A stretch of DNA of 64,000 nucleotides from Robiginitalea sp. (GTDB lineage Bacteria > Bacteroidota > Bacteroidia > Flavobacteriales > Flavobacteriaceae). The position numbers and the translations under genes were made by a program. Below are positions 38,001-47,935 of this stretch, in pieces (within the stretch, counting starts at the first letter, position 1; every line of letters begins with the position of its first letter). The DNA lies in the NCBI GenBank assembly GCA_024642005.1, contig JAHECA010000014.1, positions 1 to 64,000 on the forward strand, in the 5' to 3' direction. The notes beneath the pieces were generated by a model. It was given only the letters and a program-made list of their open reading frames with translations. It was not told the DNA's origin and made no database searches.

Positions 38001-41000
38001 CATAGACGCCACTTCCGGCCTGTGTTACGACCCGGCTACCGGCGCCACCATTGTGGTGGGCGCTACCGGCGGGCTGGCTCCGTATTATTACAGCATGAAC
38101 GGCGGGCCCACCCAGACTTCCAGTACATTTACCGGGTTGGTCCCCGGCAATTATACTTTTACCGTGCTGGACAGCAACGGTTGCTCTGATACCGTGGCCC
38201 AGACCATCGCTCCCCAGCTCACGACGAACGCCGTCCTGACCAAGGACCTGGATTGTACGGTGTCCCCGGATGCCACCATCGATGTCACCGCAACCGGTGG
38301 TTACCCGGCCTATACGTATGAGGTGGCCTTTAACGGCGGGGCTTTCGCTCCATACGCCGGAGCTTTCCCGTACACGACTTCCGTTGCCGGCACCTACCAG
38401 TTCCGCGTGATGGACAGCGAAGGCTGTGTGGCGCTCACCCAGGTAGTTACCGTTAACCCGATCGTCCTGCCGCAAGCTACGGCCACGGGAATCGACCCGA
38501 CCTGTTTCGGCGATTCCAACGGCGTGGTGGAAATCGAAGTGGATCCGAATTTCGGCCAGGCCCCTTACCAGGTAGATTTCAACGGCGGCGGTTACGGCAA
38601 CCAGACGGTCTTTACCGGCCTACCCGCCGGCACCTACAACTATACGGTTAGGGATGCCAAAGGCTGTACATATGCAGACACCATAACCCTTACCGATCCA
38701 GCCCTGTTTGACGCCTCCATTACCGTTACCGACGTCAGCTGTGCGGGAACCATCGGCGGAGGGGACATCCCCGGTCGGATCGATATTTCAATTATCAGCG
38801 GAGGAACACCCAACTTTACCTACACGCTGTACGACCAGTCCAATAATATCGTTCCGGTTGCGGGCTCCAACCCTATTGTAAACACCTCCGCCACCAGCGT
38901 AAGCTTCGACGGTCTGGCTTTCGGGGATTACTACGTCCGGATTATCGATGCCAACGGATGCGAATTCTATCAGAATCCGGTCCGGGTTCGGGCCAACCCC
39001 TTCCTTGCCCTGGATTCATCCGCAATCGTGGACTGCCTTACCGGCGGCACGGTTACCGTTTCGGCGGATGGCGGTTCCGGCGACTACAGCTTCAGCATTT
39101 TCGGCCCCGGCACAGCTCCCGATTCCGAAACTTCCGGTCCGGGTGCCCTGGAAGAGCAGGCGGTATTCAACGGCCTTAACGCCGGGCAAACCTACATTTT
39201 CGAAGCGATCGACAACTTAACCCTTTGCCGGAGCTATATCGAGGTGTCCATTCCAGCCCTCTCCGGCATCGAAGTAGTGCCTACGCCGGCCGTTACCGAC
39301 GCCACCTGCTTCGGCGATACCAACGGTTCCATCGCGTTCCAGTTCCAGAACTTCGACGGTTCGGTTACCGATATCAACTATGAAATCCTCCAGGCCCTTA
39401 CCAACAACCCGATCGGGGTATCCGGTACCGTGAGCGGCCCGGCCGGCGGACCTACCGTCCTGGAAACCGTAACCAATCTGGCGCCTGGGGATTACGTGCT
39501 CTATTTTGAAGAGGCCACCAGCCCATTCTGTTCGAACACCTACGAATTCCGGATCCTGGAGCCCTCACCCATTACCTTTACCCTCCTGGACCAAAATAAC
39601 GCGAACTGTAACGAAGACGCCCAGGTAACCGTACGGGCCACAGGCGGATCCGGCAGCTTTACCTACGCTTTCGTGCAGGACGGGGTGGCTCCGGTACCCG
39701 GGGATTTCACCTCCAACGGATACGCCGAACTGGATCCGGCGGTGAACACCCAGTGGGACGCTTACGCCATGGATTCCAACGGCTGCATGACGCCGCCCCT
39801 GGATATTACCATTTCAGCCGATCCCGAGCCGGTTATTTCGGCCGTGGTTCCCGACCAGTGCACTGCAACCGAGGGCAACTTCAGCCTGGAAGTGTCCCTG
39901 GACACGGCCGGGGTAGGCTCCTATATGCTGAGTCTGGACGGAGGCGCATACCAGGCGTCCACCCTCACCAATGTGGGCGACACCCAGCTCCTTACCGGCC
40001 TGAGCTCTGGTTCGCATACGGTCTCTATCCTGGACGCCAACGGGTGCAGCCACGCTGTGGTGGTGGTCATCAATCCGCCGATGGGACTCCTGGCGGCAGT
40101 TACCGCCCAGCCCACCTGCGCCCTCAATGACGGATCGGTGGAACTCACCGCCGCCGGAGGCGACGGGACCTTTACCTACGAACTTTTCCTGGGCGCCGTT
40201 TCCGTGGCTGGACCCCAGGCTTCCAACAGCTTCGGTGGCCTGGCCCCTGGAGTCTATACGGCCGTCGCTTACGACGGCGCGGGTTGCGACGCTTCCACCA
40301 CCTTTGAACTGATCAACCCCACTCCGGTAGCCTTCACGGTATCCGCGGAAGATGTGAGTTGTTCCGGTGGTTCGGACGGCAGTATTGTAGTAATCCTGGA
40401 TCCGGGGCAGGACAACCCGCCCTATTCGTATGAACTCTACGACGGTTCCATGGCCCTGTACGCCGGTCCCCAGGCTTCCAACGTCTTCACCAACCTCCCT
40501 GCAGACACCTACACCGTAAGGGTTGTATCGGGCCGGGATTGCGAGGCTACAGTTGTACAGCCCATCACTGAGCCCACGCTGGTTTCCGCTGCGGCCGCAG
40601 CGACGGATTTTGCCTGCGCCCCGGATAATTCCGTATCCCAGGCAGTTATCACCGTCACCGCAGGCGGCGGAACGGCCCCTTACCTGTACAGCATCGACGG
40701 GGCGAATTTCACCGCATCGAACACCTTTGACATTACCGATACCGGCGCCGTACAGAATTTCACGCTTACCGTACGCGATGCCAATGGATGCGAAGCTACG
40801 GATGCCGTGAGCATCAACCCGCTGCCGACCATCGCCGATGCAGCGGTAAGCCAGATCACAGCCATTACCTGTGCCAACGACGAGGTGGCCCGGGTTACCG
40901 TTACCGGAGGCTCAGGCGATTTCGACTTTGACCTGCTGCCCCTGGGCACTGCGCCTACCCAGTCGCCTGGCCCTGGCGTATACACGGCCGATTTCAACCT

Positions 41001-44000
41001 GACCGCCCCCGGGGATTACACCTTCCGGGTAACCGATAATGTGACCGGCTGTTACTTTACCACCCTGCCCTATACGGTTGCCCCTTACGACCTGATCGAA
41101 GCCGTGGCCACCGCCGTAACGCCCGTGACCTGTTTCGGCGATGCCGACGGGGAACTGCAACTGCAGGTGAACAACTACGCAGGCAATTACACCTACCGGG
41201 TCTTTGATGGGGCCGGCGCTCCCGTGACCGGAGTAGTGGCTACCGATACCTCGGTGAACCCGCGGACCATCGGCAGCCTGCCGGCAGGCAACTTCTACGT
41301 GGAAGTGATCGCCACCGACACCCCCTTCTGCGACGACCTGTCAAATACCGTAACCATCGCCTCCCCGGCGGCTCCTGTGAGCCTGATTGAGGTGGCCAAT
41401 ATCAACGCGAACTGTAATACAGGCGCTCAGGTAACCGTAATTGCCAGCGGAGGAACCCCGGGCTATACCTATGCCTTTGTTCCGACCGGCAATATCCCGG
41501 TTCCCGGGGACTATACCCCCAGTGCCTCTGCCGTGCTGAGCCCGGCCAGCTACCCGGCTGACTATGACGTTTACGCCCAGGACAGCAACGGCTGCAGCAC
41601 CTTTATTACCGTCACCGTCGATGAAGATCCGATGCCGACCGTAACAGCGCCGACCTATGCAGTAGACCAGTGTACTTCCGACGGAACCGCCTACACCTTT
41701 ACCGTAGCCGGAACCGGCGTGGCTCCGCTTACCTATAGCGTAGGGGCCGGGCTCCAGGCTTCCCCGACGTTTACCGTTAGCGCCCCGGGCGTCTATACGG
41801 TAACCGTGCGCGATGCCAATGGATGTACCGCTACCGACACCATTACCATTCTGCCTCCGCTCACCCTGACGGCCCTGCCGACGGCTCAGCCTTCCTGCCT
41901 GCTCAACGACGGCGAGGTTACAGTAACCGCCCAGGGCGGATCAGGAGCCTATGAGTACGACCTGCTCGACAGCGGCGGGGTAAGCGTCATTGGCGGCGTG
42001 CCCCAGGTCTCCAACGTATTCTCCGGACTGGCTCCGGGCACCTATACCGCCGTGGTTTACGACACCTCCGGTACCGGATGCGACGCCCAGGCCCCGGTAA
42101 CCCTGGAGTCTCCGACCCCGGTTTCCTTTACCACTTCCGGACAGGATGTGAGCTGCGCGGGAGCTGCCGACGGATCCATTACGGTTACCCTGAATCCGGG
42201 ACAGGATAACCCGCCTTATGCCTATGAGCTTTACGACGGCAGTATGGCCCTTGTGGCCGGGCCGCAGGCCAGTCCGTTTTTTGCCGGATTGTCCGCGGAC
42301 ACCTATACCGTACGGGTCATTTCCGGCCGCAACTGCGAGGCTTCGCTGATTCAACCCATTGCGGAACCATCTTCCGTAACCGTGTCCGCCACGGCTACCG
42401 ACTTCAGTTGCACCGTTGGGAATGCCCCCTCCGAATCCGTAATTACCGTTACGGCAGGCGGCGGTACCGCCCCGTACCTGTATAGCATCAACGGAGTCAA
42501 TTTCGTAACCGGCAACACGTTCAACGTTGCCGATACCGGGGTAACCCAGACGATTGATGTCTATGTCAGGGACGCCAACGGGTGTACGGATACCGCAACC
42601 GTGGTTATCGATCCGTTGAATACCTTCACAGCAGCCGTTTCCCAGGTAACAGCCATTACCTGCGTGAATCCGGAGTCCGTCCTGATCACGGTAACGGATA
42701 ACGGAGACGCAACCAACGTCTATACCTTCGAACTGCTGCCGTTGGGCAACCCCAACGGAACACTTACCGGCAACCCGGCGTACAACCAGGCTGCGTTTGA
42801 TCTGAGCGCACCGGATACGTACGTGTTCCGGATTACGGACACCGTCACCGGTTGTTACGTGGATACCTCGTATACCATTGCCCCGTACGATATCATGGGG
42901 GTTGACGCTACGGCCACTACGCCGGTTACCTGCTTCGGGGATACCGACGGCTCAATCTCCATTACAATCACCGATTTCTCAGGGGCTTACGATTACGAAG
43001 TGTTCGAAGCCGGAGGGGCATCTGCCGGGATCACCGGAAGTGGTTCCACGGCCGTGAACCCGCTTGTTATCAGCGGCCTGAGCGGCGGAAACTATTTCGT
43101 CCGGATCACGCAGACGGCCACGCCTTTCTGCAACGCGGACTCCAACGTCATTACCATCGCATCCCCACCCAGCCCGCTTGCGGCTGTGGTCCAGGAGGTG
43201 GCGCCGGTGACCTGCTCAGACGACCTGGGTGAAATCCTGGTGGACCCGGATGGCGGCTATCCGCCTTATACCATCGTTCTCACGAACACCGGCACGTCGC
43301 AGGTTTATTCGGTCAGCGGGGTTAACGCCCATATCTTTACCGGGCTTTCCTCGGGCTCCTATACCGTTGCCGTGACCGATGCGGGGGGATGCATCTACAA
43401 CGACGCCATCGACCTGCTGCCGGCCGTTCCGGTGACGGCAGATATTACGGTTGCCCCAGCGGCTCTCGCCTGCTACGGCGACACGAACGGGGTAGTCACA
43501 GCAGTCAATGTGGCTGGAGGTTCGGGGACGTACCAATACCAGCTGAACTATTACGATGCCACCGGAACGGTGATCGAATTCACTTCCGGATTCCAGACCA
43601 ACCCAATGTTTACGGGGCTCGGGGCCGGCATCTACACCATTACCGTTTCCGATTCCTGGGGTTGTGAGGTGGAAACCGTACCGGTTACCATTATCGAACC
43701 GACGGAAATCATGAGCAACTTGGTACAGACCAGCATGCTCACCTGTTCCAACGACGCCGAAATAGTACTTACGGCTACCGGCGGAACCGGGCCATACGAA
43801 TACAGTACTGACGGCATCAACTACAGCCCGATGTCGGGCGGCAACACTCATACGTTTGCCGTTACGGCCGGCGTATATCAGTACTACGTGCGCGATGCCT
43901 TTGGCTGCGAGGCCGACATTTCAAACCAGGTAACCATTGAGCCTGTTGCGCCGCTCATGCTCGATATCGACACCAGCGCCGCAATGATCAACTGTACGGG

Positions 44001-45417
44001 CGAGATGACCGCCGCCTTAATGGCCACCGCTACAGGAGGGCTGGGCAACTACCAGTACGAGCTCTATTCAGATGCCGGGTTGACCAACCTCCTGACCGGG
44101 CCCCAGGCTTCAGGCGATTTCAGCGGCCTGGGCGTGGGCAGCTACTGGATCCGCGTAATCAGCCAGGATTGTGAAGCAGTTTCAAACGAGGTAATTATAA
44201 CCGAACCCGTGCCACTGCAGATAGACCGGGAGGAATTCACTGATGTGACCTGCGCCGGAGAGGGAGATGGAACAATTACCGTGGAGGTGTCGGGAGGCAC
44301 CGGAAACATCCTGTACGCCATCAGTCCGAACCTGAACCAGTTCGACGACGTGAATACCTTCACCGACCTCGATCCGGGCGTATACGATGTGATTGCCCAG
44401 GATGAGAACGGCTGCTTCATCACCTTCCAGTTCACCATTGCAGAGCCCCAGGTGCTCGACATTTCGGGCACTGCCACTCCGGAAGTGTGCGCCGGAAGCG
44501 AAGACGGGACAATCGACATTGTGATCTCGGGAGGCACGGCGCCTTACCTGACCGCCTTCAATTCGAACCTGGACGCCGATTTCGGTCCGGCCCAGACCGC
44601 GTTTACCAACCTGGCAGCCGGCACCTATGTTATCTTTGTTCGAGATGCCATGGGCTGTGAAAACAACGTGGTGGTAACCGTAGACCCGGGTGTAAACCTC
44701 AATGCAATTGTTACCCCGGTCTACGAATGTACCGGCAACATTCCTGACAATTATCTGGAGGTGGTATTGGAAGATGCCTCTGTGGCCAGTGAAGTCATGT
44801 ATGCCCTGGATTCTACCGATCCTGCAGCTATGCAGCTCGATGCGAATTTCAGCAGCCTGTCACCGGGCCCGCACTTCCTGGCTATTTCGCATGCCAACGG
44901 CTGTGTCCAGACCATCGATTTCGAGATTGCCAGCTTCGAGCCTTTAACCCTGATGCTGGAGCAGCGCAACATCAACGAGATAACGGCCATTGCCGAAGGA
45001 GGGCAGCCTGAATACCAATTCTGGTTCAACGACGACGACAACGGCGCCGACAACACCTACTACATTACCGAATCGGGCGTGTATACCGTGCGTGTTATGG
45101 ACCAGAACGGGTGCGTGGTTGAAGCCCAAATAGAAATGGAGTTCATCGACATCGAAATACCGAATTATTTTACCCCTGACGGAGATGGCATGAACGACTT
45201 CTGGATCCCTGACAACCTTGAAGGGTTCCCTGAAATACTAATAAAAATTTATGATCGTTATGGTAGAGTAGTGGCCGAGTTATCCTACGGTGTACAAGGA
45301 TGGGACGGCACCTACAACAGCAAGGAGCTGCCTACGGGAGATTACTGGTACGTAATCAAACTGAATGGAGAGCGCGACGACCGCGAATTCGTAGGACACT
45401 TTACCCTTTACCGCTAA
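32020..45417 (+). CDS. sprB: SprB-like giant gliding-motility adhesin (T9SS type B substrate)
   Basis: 4465 residues. A signal peptide (ending YGFSQ) precedes an N-terminal domain (about 25-375) and a DUF11-like segment (about 375-490). An aspartate-rich, possibly calcium-binding loop ([12 protein letters not shown]) lies near 570. From about 790 the protein is a long string of SprB repeats of about 70-85 residues: a cysteine in a TCxGDxDG-type motif, a GGxxPYxYS strand and a closing GTYxxxVxDxxGC. The paired cysteines could form a disulfide in each unit. The C-terminus is a CHU_C sorting domain ([17 protein letters not shown]). SprB of F. johnsoniae is the motile surface adhesin moved by the gliding motor; this one is somewhat shorter. 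One uninterrupted frame. Confidence 0.92.
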   Translation: MRPTKLKRLLLAGMLLFAAYGFSQEFNSFDIRYQNNLKGDLTFIANNILNRDDGTGDPEDPYNTTGNSSQYNDYLNMQYIDVDSDPSTFNSSTATFGYDDPACSLVRYAGLYWSATYPSQQAGQPLGTNRQTDFNRVKFRVPGGAYVDITADEVLYDGFTSSDNSVRQNSPYACYADVTALVTALADPQGDYTVANIRAVTGALNPGGGASGGWTLVIVYENPTLSGKLITTFDGFARVRSANPTVDINYNGFNTIPAGPVRADIGVAALEGDNRITGDQLRIRAASNGSFTTLSDAANPSANFFNSNISQDGSIVTTRTPNSVNTLGYDTDMFLLNNPFNSVLPNNETAATFRFTSTGDQYYPFFNSFNVEIIEPKIVLEKRVEDIAGNDITGLGVNLGQLLDYVLSFQNIGNDGADNYTIRDVLPINVTLDESNLTLPSGVTYTYDASSREVIFTIPDNLVEAGDPLYSIRMRVQVAENCFDFIDACTDLIQNLAYSTYQGQINTAMITDDPSVSDFDNCGFITPGATNFLLDDLESCDFSREVELCGTSVVLDAGDNFDSYIWYRDNNGDGLIDAGDTVINDGDPDNDPSTQRVTQTGQYIVDKIVADPCKGFQEIIAVTLPGVTQINPIVTLINDTSNTVEGEVVTCANDGSLLPKIFLCGLNDTELIQINIPDATSIVWEKLDEGSCIDSGPDCANKNSACIWNQVGSGNDFVASDTGEYRVVINYQNGCFTRFYFNVFKNPLNPQYTSDDILCATPGNITVTNMPADYEYQLLDANTGAVIVPYSAANGPSFDIATNGAYTVEMRQAGVVDGCLFYLENIGILARDFTVDVTTVEADCSGLGSINIAVNNANAQYYYEISQGGTVVDTYGPSNDNQYSFFNVNGGVYDIRVTTDDGCVYTEQVTVIDNNTLELTARVSQHITCKEGNILMESSGGKTPHTYAIWEFIDEGGVTQISYNSPAEIPASEFQTSQIFDILTPGRYTFVVVDRFNCFDISNSVVIYFVPPVEYDPTTVINEQCFGDATGVIQYNLVTDNGYQITYYLLDDNGVELATNGSGIFIGLAQGDYTVHVNYRKGSASCDYYEDYTISGPSAALAGDAVLIQPYTCLQNATIQAQNVSGGTAPYQYSINGVSFGASNTFTGLTPGTYAITIRDANGCIFQTAPVTVDDIDPPTDLDFAFGNVNCNLQTGDLLVTATGGTLPLVFDIIAPTVINPDATSGNTATYNNLPAGTYTFRVSDANGCVYTETYNVPGLDPIQANASVLNNVTCFGDSDGNAEFRIGNFSGTYSYSIDGGALVTGQTAAVIPITGLAAGTYSIAVTDEVTGCTDTADVTISDPPSALALAFSVAQPTCVSDGYVTINAGGGWGSYQYELEQPDASVLGPQTGPQFNGLTQTGTYIITVRDGGGCVITDTFVISAPSLPAVSLDPVTDLCYDPATGVNLTATASGGNAPYSYSLNGGPGQSSNAFNNLAPGTYTVVVTDLYGCTATSTAVVIAPQMTAVAAVTKELDCSVSPDAVIDVVINGGYAPFTYTVNGGASTPVIGNSFSHSTPTDGTYTFTITDAEGCMAVTSAVIAPITNPAATHTATDPTCDSAADGTVTITIDPNFGTAPYQVDFNGGGFGNPTQFSNLAAGTYGYTVRDSKGCTYTGSVTLTAPAPITADAVLIQDYTCLQDGSIQAQNVTGGTAPYTYSIDGVTFQASDTFTGLHDGAYSVTVQDASGCTFVTVPVVIDPLDPPTDISFSATPPNCPAEVSDVTLTVTGGAGAITYEIIAPAPVNNGNSNVFTSLAPDTYTFRVTDADGCFYEENFTILPVSPITVAGSLVSDVSCVGGADGAVNFAVNGFTTTYSYTVNGSAAITGQSASVINLTGLTAGDYTVVVTDETTNCTATDTVTVSEPANPLAFTLAVTPITCVADGTVTISATGGWGAYSYEVEQPDTTVLGPQSANVFAGLTQAGSYTVTVTDGNGCAVTETFVLSAPTNPVASIDATSGLCYDPATGATIVVGATGGLAPYYYSMNGGPTQTSSTFTGLVPGNYTFTVLDSNGCSDTVAQTIAPQLTTNAVLTKDLDCTVSPDATIDVTATGGYPAYTYEVAFNGGAFAPYAGAFPYTTSVAGTYQFRVMDSEGCVALTQVVTVNPIVLPQATATGIDPTCFGDSNGVVEIEVDPNFGQAPYQVDFNGGGYGNQTVFTGLPAGTYNYTVRDAKGCTYADTITLTDPALFDASITVTDVSCAGTIGGGDIPGRIDISIISGGTPNFTYTLYDQSNNIVPVAGSNPIVNTSATSVSFDGLAFGDYYVRIIDANGCEFYQNPVRVRANPFLALDSSAIVDCLTGGTVTVSADGGSGDYSFSIFGPGTAPDSETSGPGALEEQAVFNGLNAGQTYIFEAIDNLTLCRSYIEVSIPALSGIEVVPTPAVTDATCFGDTNGSIAFQFQNFDGSVTDINYEILQALTNNPIGVSGTVSGPAGGPTVLETVTNLAPGDYVLYFEEATSPFCSNTYEFRILEPSPITFTLLDQNNANCNEDAQVTVRATGGSGSFTYAFVQDGVAPVPGDFTSNGYAELDPAVNTQWDAYAMDSNGCMTPPLDITISADPEPVISAVVPDQCTATEGNFSLEVSLDTAGVGSYMLSLDGGAYQASTLTNVGDTQLLTGLSSGSHTVSILDANGCSHAVVVVINPPMGLLAAVTAQPTCALNDGSVELTAAGGDGTFTYELFLGAVSVAGPQASNSFGGLAPGVYTAVAYDGAGCDASTTFELINPTPVAFTVSAEDVSCSGGSDGSIVVILDPGQDNPPYSYELYDGSMALYAGPQASNVFTNLPADTYTVRVVSGRDCEATVVQPITEPTLVSAAAAATDFACAPDNSVSQAVITVTAGGGTAPYLYSIDGANFTASNTFDITDTGAVQNFTLTVRDANGCEATDAVSINPLPTIADAAVSQITAITCANDEVARVTVTGGSGDFDFDLLPLGTAPTQSPGPGVYTADFNLTAPGDYTFRVTDNVTGCYFTTLPYTVAPYDLIEAVATAVTPVTCFGDADGELQLQVNNYAGNYTYRVFDGAGAPVTGVVATDTSVNPRTIGSLPAGNFYVEVIATDTPFCDDLSNTVTIASPAAPVSLIEVANINANCNTGAQVTVIASGGTPGYTYAFVPTGNIPVPGDYTPSASAVLSPASYPADYDVYAQDSNGCSTFITVTVDEDPMPTVTAPTYAVDQCTSDGTAYTFTVAGTGVAPLTYSVGAGLQASPTFTVSAPGVYTVTVRDANGCTATDTITILPPLTLTALPTAQPSCLLNDGEVTVTAQGGSGAYEYDLLDSGGVSVIGGVPQVSNVFSGLAPGTYTAVVYDTSGTGCDAQAPVTLESPTPVSFTTSGQDVSCAGAADGSITVTLNPGQDNPPYAYELYDGSMALVAGPQASPFFAGLSADTYTVRVISGRNCEASLIQPIAEPSSVTVSATATDFSCTVGNAPSESVITVTAGGGTAPYLYSINGVNFVTGNTFNVADTGVTQTIDVYVRDANGCTDTATVVIDPLNTFTAAVSQVTAITCVNPESVLITVTDNGDATNVYTFELLPLGNPNGTLTGNPAYNQAAFDLSAPDTYVFRITDTVTGCYVDTSYTIAPYDIMGVDATATTPVTCFGDTDGSISITITDFSGAYDYEVFEAGGASAGITGSGSTAVNPLVISGLSGGNYFVRITQTATPFCNADSNVITIASPPSPLAAVVQEVAPVTCSDDLGEILVDPDGGYPPYTIVLTNTGTSQVYSVSGVNAHIFTGLSSGSYTVAVTDAGGCIYNDAIDLLPAVPVTADITVAPAALACYGDTNGVVTAVNVAGGSGTYQYQLNYYDATGTVIEFTSGFQTNPMFTGLGAGIYTITVSDSWGCEVETVPVTIIEPTEIMSNLVQTSMLTCSNDAEIVLTATGGTGPYEYSTDGINYSPMSGGNTHTFAVTAGVYQYYVRDAFGCEADISNQVTIEPVAPLMLDIDTSAAMINCTGEMTAALMATATGGLGNYQYELYSDAGLTNLLTGPQASGDFSGLGVGSYWIRVISQDCEAVSNEVIITEPVPLQIDREEFTDVTCAGEGDGTITVEVSGGTGNILYAISPNLNQFDDVNTFTDLDPGVYDVIAQDENGCFITFQFTIAEPQVLDISGTATPEVCAGSEDGTIDIVISGGTAPYLTAFNSNLDADFGPAQTAFTNLAAGTYVIFVRDAMGCENNVVVTVDPGVNLNAIVTPVYECTGNIPDNYLEVVLEDASVASEVMYALDSTDPAAMQLDANFSSLSPGPHFLAISHANGCVQTIDFEIASFEPLTLMLEQRNINEITAIAEGGQPEYQFWFNDDDNGADNTYYITESGVYTVRVMDQNGCVVEAQIEMEFIDIEIPNYFTPDGDGMNDFWIPDNLEGFPEILIKIYDRYGRVVAELSYGVQGWDGTYNSKELPTGDYWYVIKLNGERDDREFVGHFTLYR
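35329..37026 (+). repeat. SprB super-repeat A, copy 1 (566 residues)
   Basis: Starts at [12 protein letters not shown] (residue 1104) and runs to the next DAVLIQ. It holds about seven SprB units in a fixed order, with landmark phrases [21 protein letters not shown] and [17 protein letters not shown]. Copy 2 repeats the same order 1698 bp later. The DNA is diverged, so this is an old or selected duplication, not a recent one. Confidence 0.85.
37027..38706 (+). repeat. SprB super-repeat A, copy 2
   Basis: Starts at [12 protein letters not shown] (residue 1670) and follows copy 1 unit by unit: [39 protein letters not shown]. It ends near the phrase LTDPAL, after which the sequence changes type. 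Confidence 0.85.
39292..41115 (+). repeat. SprB super-repeat B, copy 1 (608 residues)
   Basis: Starts at [12 protein letters not shown] (residue 2425). Landmarks are [38 protein letters not shown] and [15 protein letters not shown]. Copy 2 repeats the series 1824 bp on. Confidence 0.83.
41116..42915 (+). repeat. SprB super-repeat B, copy 2 (600 residues)
   Basis: Starts at [12 protein letters not shown] and follows copy 1: [38 protein letters not shown] and [15 protein letters not shown] in the same order and spacing. Confidence 0.83.
42916..43182 (+). repeat. SprB super-repeat B, partial copy 3
   Basis: Begins [12 protein letters not shown] exactly 600 codons after copy 2 and follows it for one unit, to ASPPSP (the counterpart of ASPAAP). 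The series then breaks and unrelated SprB units follow. Confidence 0.7.
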
Positions 45418-45418
45418 T

Positions 45419-46399
45419 ATGCTTAACCTGAACGATATGCGCTGGAGATTGACATTTGTGCTCGTGATGCTGGGACTGTTTGGCTCAAGGGCGCAGGAAT
45501 TGAACTCCCCTCAACTATCCCAGTACCTGGCCGATAACCCCTTCGTGCTGGCGCCCACCTATGCCGGTATCGGAGACCATGTCAAGATAAGGCTTAACGG
45601 CCTCGGGCAGTGGGTTGGGATCAAAGACGCCCCCATGACCGAGTCCCTGGCTGCAGACGCCAGGATCGGGAATAAATCGGGGCTGGGGATCTTTCTCTAC
45701 AATGACCGCAACGGGTATACCCGTCAGCAGGGGGCGCGCCTTTCCTTTGCACACCACCTGACTTTAGACCGTTACCAGGATAAGTTTCTCTCGTTCGGTA
45801 TCTCGTATAACTTCAACCAGTTCCGGATAGATATAGAGAAGTTCAGGGATGCTAACGGCCTGCCCGTTAACGACCCCAGTGTAACAGACGACAGGTCTAC
45901 CAGCAACCACAACTTCGACGTGGGGATCATGTACCGGGTCAACAAATTCTATGCGAGCCTTAACGCCTCGAACCTGCTCGATAAAGACCTGACAAGCTTT
46001 AACCCGATCTTTGAGCCGAACCACCTGCGCAACTATTACCTCTATACCGGTTTTCGTTACTCCAAGAACAAGAACAGCAAGCTGGAGTTGGAACCCTCCT
46101 TGCTTTATAAGCTCTTTGAAAGCGATGGCCGGTCTGAGACCGACCTAAACATGAAGGTTCGGGTATACGATTTTGAGGACTATTACTACGGCGGCATCAA
46201 CTACCGCTTCCTGAACGACCAGATCGGAAAGCCGCTGTACATTGCTCCCTTTGTCGGTTTCAAAAAAAGCAACTTCTACTTTGGGTATTCCGTACAGATT
46301 ATCCTGAATGAAATTCTGGCCTACAGTTACGGAACCCATGTGATTACCATTGGCATGGACCTGTTCCAGGGGCTGAGCAACTGCCGGTGCACCTATTGA
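45419..46399 (+). CDS. sprF: PorP/SprF family outer-membrane protein (SprF-like)
   Basis: 326 residues. A signal peptide ending at about GSRAQ is followed by the PorP/SprF motif QLSQYLADNPFVLAPTYAG, and then regular beta strands of a probable outer-membrane barrel, ending in a typical aromatic-rich C-terminus. SprF is required for SprB to reach the cell surface in F. johnsoniae, and PorP/SprF proteins are usual partners of type B sorted T9SS substrates. The gene begins 1 bp after the sprB-like stop, so the four genes form one operon. A second possible start (MRWRLTFVL, 45437) also gives a signal peptide. Confidence 0.9.
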   Translation: MLNLNDMRWRLTFVLVMLGLFGSRAQELNSPQLSQYLADNPFVLAPTYAGIGDHVKIRLNGLGQWVGIKDAPMTESLAADARIGNKSGLGIFLYNDRNGYTRQQGARLSFAHHLTLDRYQDKFLSFGISYNFNQFRIDIEKFRDANGLPVNDPSVTDDRSTSNHNFDVGIMYRVNKFYASLNASNLLDKDLTSFNPIFEPNHLRNYYLYTGFRYSKNKNSKLELEPSLLYKLFESDGRSETDLNMKVRVYDFEDYYYGGINYRFLNDQIGKPLYIAPFVGFKKSNFYFGYSVQIILNEILAYSYGTHVITIGMDLFQGLSNCRCTY

Positions 46400-46431
46400 T
46401 CGGGCGCCCTCGGAGTTTGACAGAAATGGCC

Positions 46432-46439
46432 TAGCTTTG
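46432..46439 (+). promoter_or_regulatory. -7 element upstream of folB
   Basis: TAGCTTTG, an exact TAnnTTTG match, 14 nt before the folB ATG. The only upstream TTTG is 12 bp away, too close for a normal -33 element, so activity is uncertain. Confidence 0.45.
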
Positions 46440-46453
46440 CAAAAAATCAAGCC

Positions 46454-46816
46454 ATGCTGGGGAAGATACGCCTGAAGAATGTGCGCCTGTACGGCTTTCA
46501 CGGGTGCCTGAAGGAAGAGGAAATGATCGGGTCTGACTACCGGGTAGACCTGGAAGTAACCGCCGACCTGGAAAGGGCGGCGCAGACAGATCATCTTTCT
46601 GAAACTGTAGATTACGTGCACCTTCAGACCATTATCCGGGAAGAGATGGGGATCCGCACCAAGCTTATCGAAACGGTTGCTTCCCGAATCCTTGACCGCA
46701 TTCTGGAAGAGCTGCCACAAGTTCAGTCGGCCGGGGTGGAGGTGTCAAAAATCAACCCGCCAATTGGGGGAGATGTGGAGCAGGTAACCGTATCGCTGTT
46801 GAAAAACCGGCTATAG
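46454..46816 (+). CDS. folB: Dihydroneopterin aldolase
   Basis: 120 residues. It splits 7,8-dihydroneopterin to 6-hydroxymethyl-dihydropterin in folate synthesis. The family's core is clear: KNVRLYGFHGCLKEE (near 8-22), the YRVDLEV strand, the SETVDYVHL motif (near 47-55), IETVASRILDRIL and the C-terminal VEVSKINPPIGGDVE. Length is normal for a subunit of the octamer. It lies 54 bp after the SprF-like gene and has its own -7 box, so it is probably transcribed separately. No other folate gene is adjacent. Confidence 0.95.
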   Translation: MLGKIRLKNVRLYGFHGCLKEEEMIGSDYRVDLEVTADLERAAQTDHLSETVDYVHLQTIIREEMGIRTKLIETVASRILDRILEELPQVQSAGVEVSKINPPIGGDVEQVTVSLLKNRL

Positions 46817-46842
46817 CTATTTTATTCCCCTCAAAAAAAGTA

Positions 46843-46850
46843 TAACTTTG
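46843..46850 (+). promoter_or_regulatory. -7 element of tRNA-Cys 1
   Basis: TAACTTTG, matching TAnnTTTG, 14 nt before the mature 5' end of the tRNA. The -33 region has only T-rich sequence (TTTATT). Confidence 0.5.
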
Positions 46851-46864
46851 ACCCCTCAAAGACT

Positions 46865-46935
46865 GGCATCGTGGCCGAGTGGCTAGGCGCAGCTCTGCAA
46901 AAGCTTGTACAGCGGTTCGAATCCGCTCGATGCCT
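46865..46935 (+). tRNA. tRNA-Cys (GCA), canonical copy
   Basis: 71 nt cloverleaf. The acceptor stem GGCATCG/CGATGCC is perfect, with discriminator U73, as expected for tRNA-Cys. The anticodon loop CTGCAAA has U33 and anticodon GCA at 46897-46899. The T-arm AGCGG/CCGCT encloses TTCGAAT. CCA is not encoded. A terminator follows immediately. Confidence 0.95.
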
Positions 46936-46941
46936 CAAAAG

Positions 46942-46968
46942 AAGCCCCGTTCGTTTCGGGGCTTTTTT
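46942..46968 (+). terminator. Intrinsic terminator after tRNA-Cys 1
   Basis: AGCCCCG/CGGGGCT stem (46943-46949 and 46957-46963) with a 7-nt loop and a T-run, 7 nt after the tRNA. The region 46969-47116 between the two tRNAs has no other feature I can support. Confidence 0.92.
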
Positions 46969-47116
46969 ATGCCCGCTCCTCCCGGCAGCCTGCCTGTGAT
47001 ATCCGTCCAACTGCACTTGGAGGACGGGTGGGGGCGGTTATTACAAGACGGCCTTGCCACTAGGCGATACTGTTTAACCGTTGGCCGTATTTGATGTTAA
47101 ATCGAGGGCCCGCACT

Positions 47117-47146
47117 TTTGTGCTTCTAAAAAATCCGGTAATTTTG
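47117..47146 (+). promoter_or_regulatory. Promoter of tRNA-Cys 2 (TTTG-18-TAATTTTG)
   Basis: -33 TTTG (47117-47120), 18-bp spacer and -7 TAATTTTG (47139-47146), a near-perfect Bacteroidetes promoter. The mature tRNA begins 16 nt after the -7 element. Confidence 0.75.
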
Positions 47147-47161
47147 ACCTGCTTACCTATT

Positions 47162-47232
47162 GGCATTGTGGCTGAGTGGCTAGGCAAGGCCCCGCAAGGG
47201 CCTTTACAGTAGTTCGAATCTACTCGATGCCT
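47162..47232 (+). tRNA. tRNA-Cys (GCA), divergent copy with C33/G38 anticodon loop
   Basis: 71 nt, the same length as copy 1 and 226 bp away. The acceptor stem GGCATTG/CGATGCC has one G-U pair; the discriminator is U. The anticodon stem AGGCC/GGCCT is perfect. The loop reads CCGCAAG, so the nearly universal U33 is C (47193), and C32 could pair with G38. The anticodon is GCA at 47194-47196. The T-arm changes (AGTAG/CTACT) are compensatory relative to copy 1. Stems are kept, so it does not look like a decayed pseudogene. Confidence 0.8.
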
Positions 47233-47238
47233 CTGAAG

Positions 47239-47266
47239 AAACCCCGTAATTGAGCGGGGTTTTTTA
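47239..47266 (+). terminator. Intrinsic terminator after tRNA-Cys 2
   Basis: AACCCCG/CGGGGTT stem with an 8-nt loop followed by TTTTTT. It partly overlaps the 3' end of the converging LysE-family gene. Confidence 0.85.
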
Positions 47267-47932
47267 TTCCCGCATCATTTCTATACCCTGTTCTATATTG
47301 AGTTTGTCTTTGGGAAGGAAGCCTTTTACGATCAGGACGATGCCGCAGATCACCAAAATGATGCCCAGGGCTTTCTTGACCCAGAAGATGCGTTCGCGGG
47401 TGAGTTTGCTTCTCAGCTGCTTGGCCAGGACTATTTTAACGATATCGGTAAGCAGGTAGGCCCCGAGCATGGAGCCGAAGAAGGTAATCATCCGATTCGG
47501 CTGGTTGTCGAGGCTGGGGCCCACGATAATGATTACCCCCAGCCAGAAGACCAGCACCCCAATGTTGATAAAGTTCAACAGAAAGCCCTTGACGAACAGG
47601 CCCAGATAATCGCTCCCCCTGGCTTCTATCCTTGGGCTTTTAGCCTTGAAATCGGAGCGGAAGACAATGGTCAGCCCATAGACCAGCAGAATAGCGCCCC
47701 CAAATACATAAAGCCCAGGCTGGTTGCTCAGGTTCTCGAGCAACTGGAAGCTACTGAAATAGGCGATGGTCAAAAAGAGGATATCGGCCAGTATGACCCC
47801 CATATCGAGGGCCAGCGCTGCACGGAATCCCCGGGTTGCACTGGTTTCCAGCAAGACGAAGAAAACCGGCCCAATCATGAAGCTGAGCAGGAATCCCAGC
47901 GGAATGGCGCCGTGTATGTCGTCCCAAACCAT
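47264..47932 (-). CDS. LysE/RhtB family exporter
   Basis: 222 residues with six predicted membrane helices. The N-terminal helix carries the family motif GFLLSFMIGPVFFVLLE, followed by ETSATRGFRAALALDMGV. The family exports amino acids or other small solutes; the substrate is not readable here. The segment between helices 3 and 4 (KAKSPRIEARGSD) is cytoplasmic and charged. It lies 3 bp after the GIN-domain gene on the same strand, but its stop falls in the terminator of tRNA-Cys 2. Confidence 0.87.
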   Translation of the reverse strand: MVWDDIHGAIPLGFLLSFMIGPVFFVLLETSATRGFRAALALDMGVILADILFLTIAYFSSFQLLENLSNQPGLYVFGGAILLVYGLTIVFRSDFKAKSPRIEARGSDYLGLFVKGFLLNFINIGVLVFWLGVIIIVGPSLDNQPNRMITFFGSMLGAYLLTDIVKIVLAKQLRSKLTRERIFWVKKALGIILVICGIVLIVKGFLPKDKLNIEQGIEMMRE

Positions 47933-47935
47933 ATC

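Noticed and set aside
33646..38475. A 1609-codon open frame antisense to the sprB-like gene
   Set aside because: It mirrors the repeats and biased codon use of the sense gene, has no signal, domain or promoter, and its translation looks like a shadow of the sense repeats.
32020..45417. CRISPR array or DNA-level tandem repeat in the repetitive gene
   Set aside because: The repetition is at protein level in one open frame, with diverged DNA and units of 200 bp or more; no short identical direct repeats with spacers.
47162..47232. Calling the second tRNA-Cys a pseudogene
   Set aside because: Stem changes are compensatory, U73 and GCA are kept, and a strong promoter and terminator flank it; the loop is unusual but the gene is not visibly decayed.
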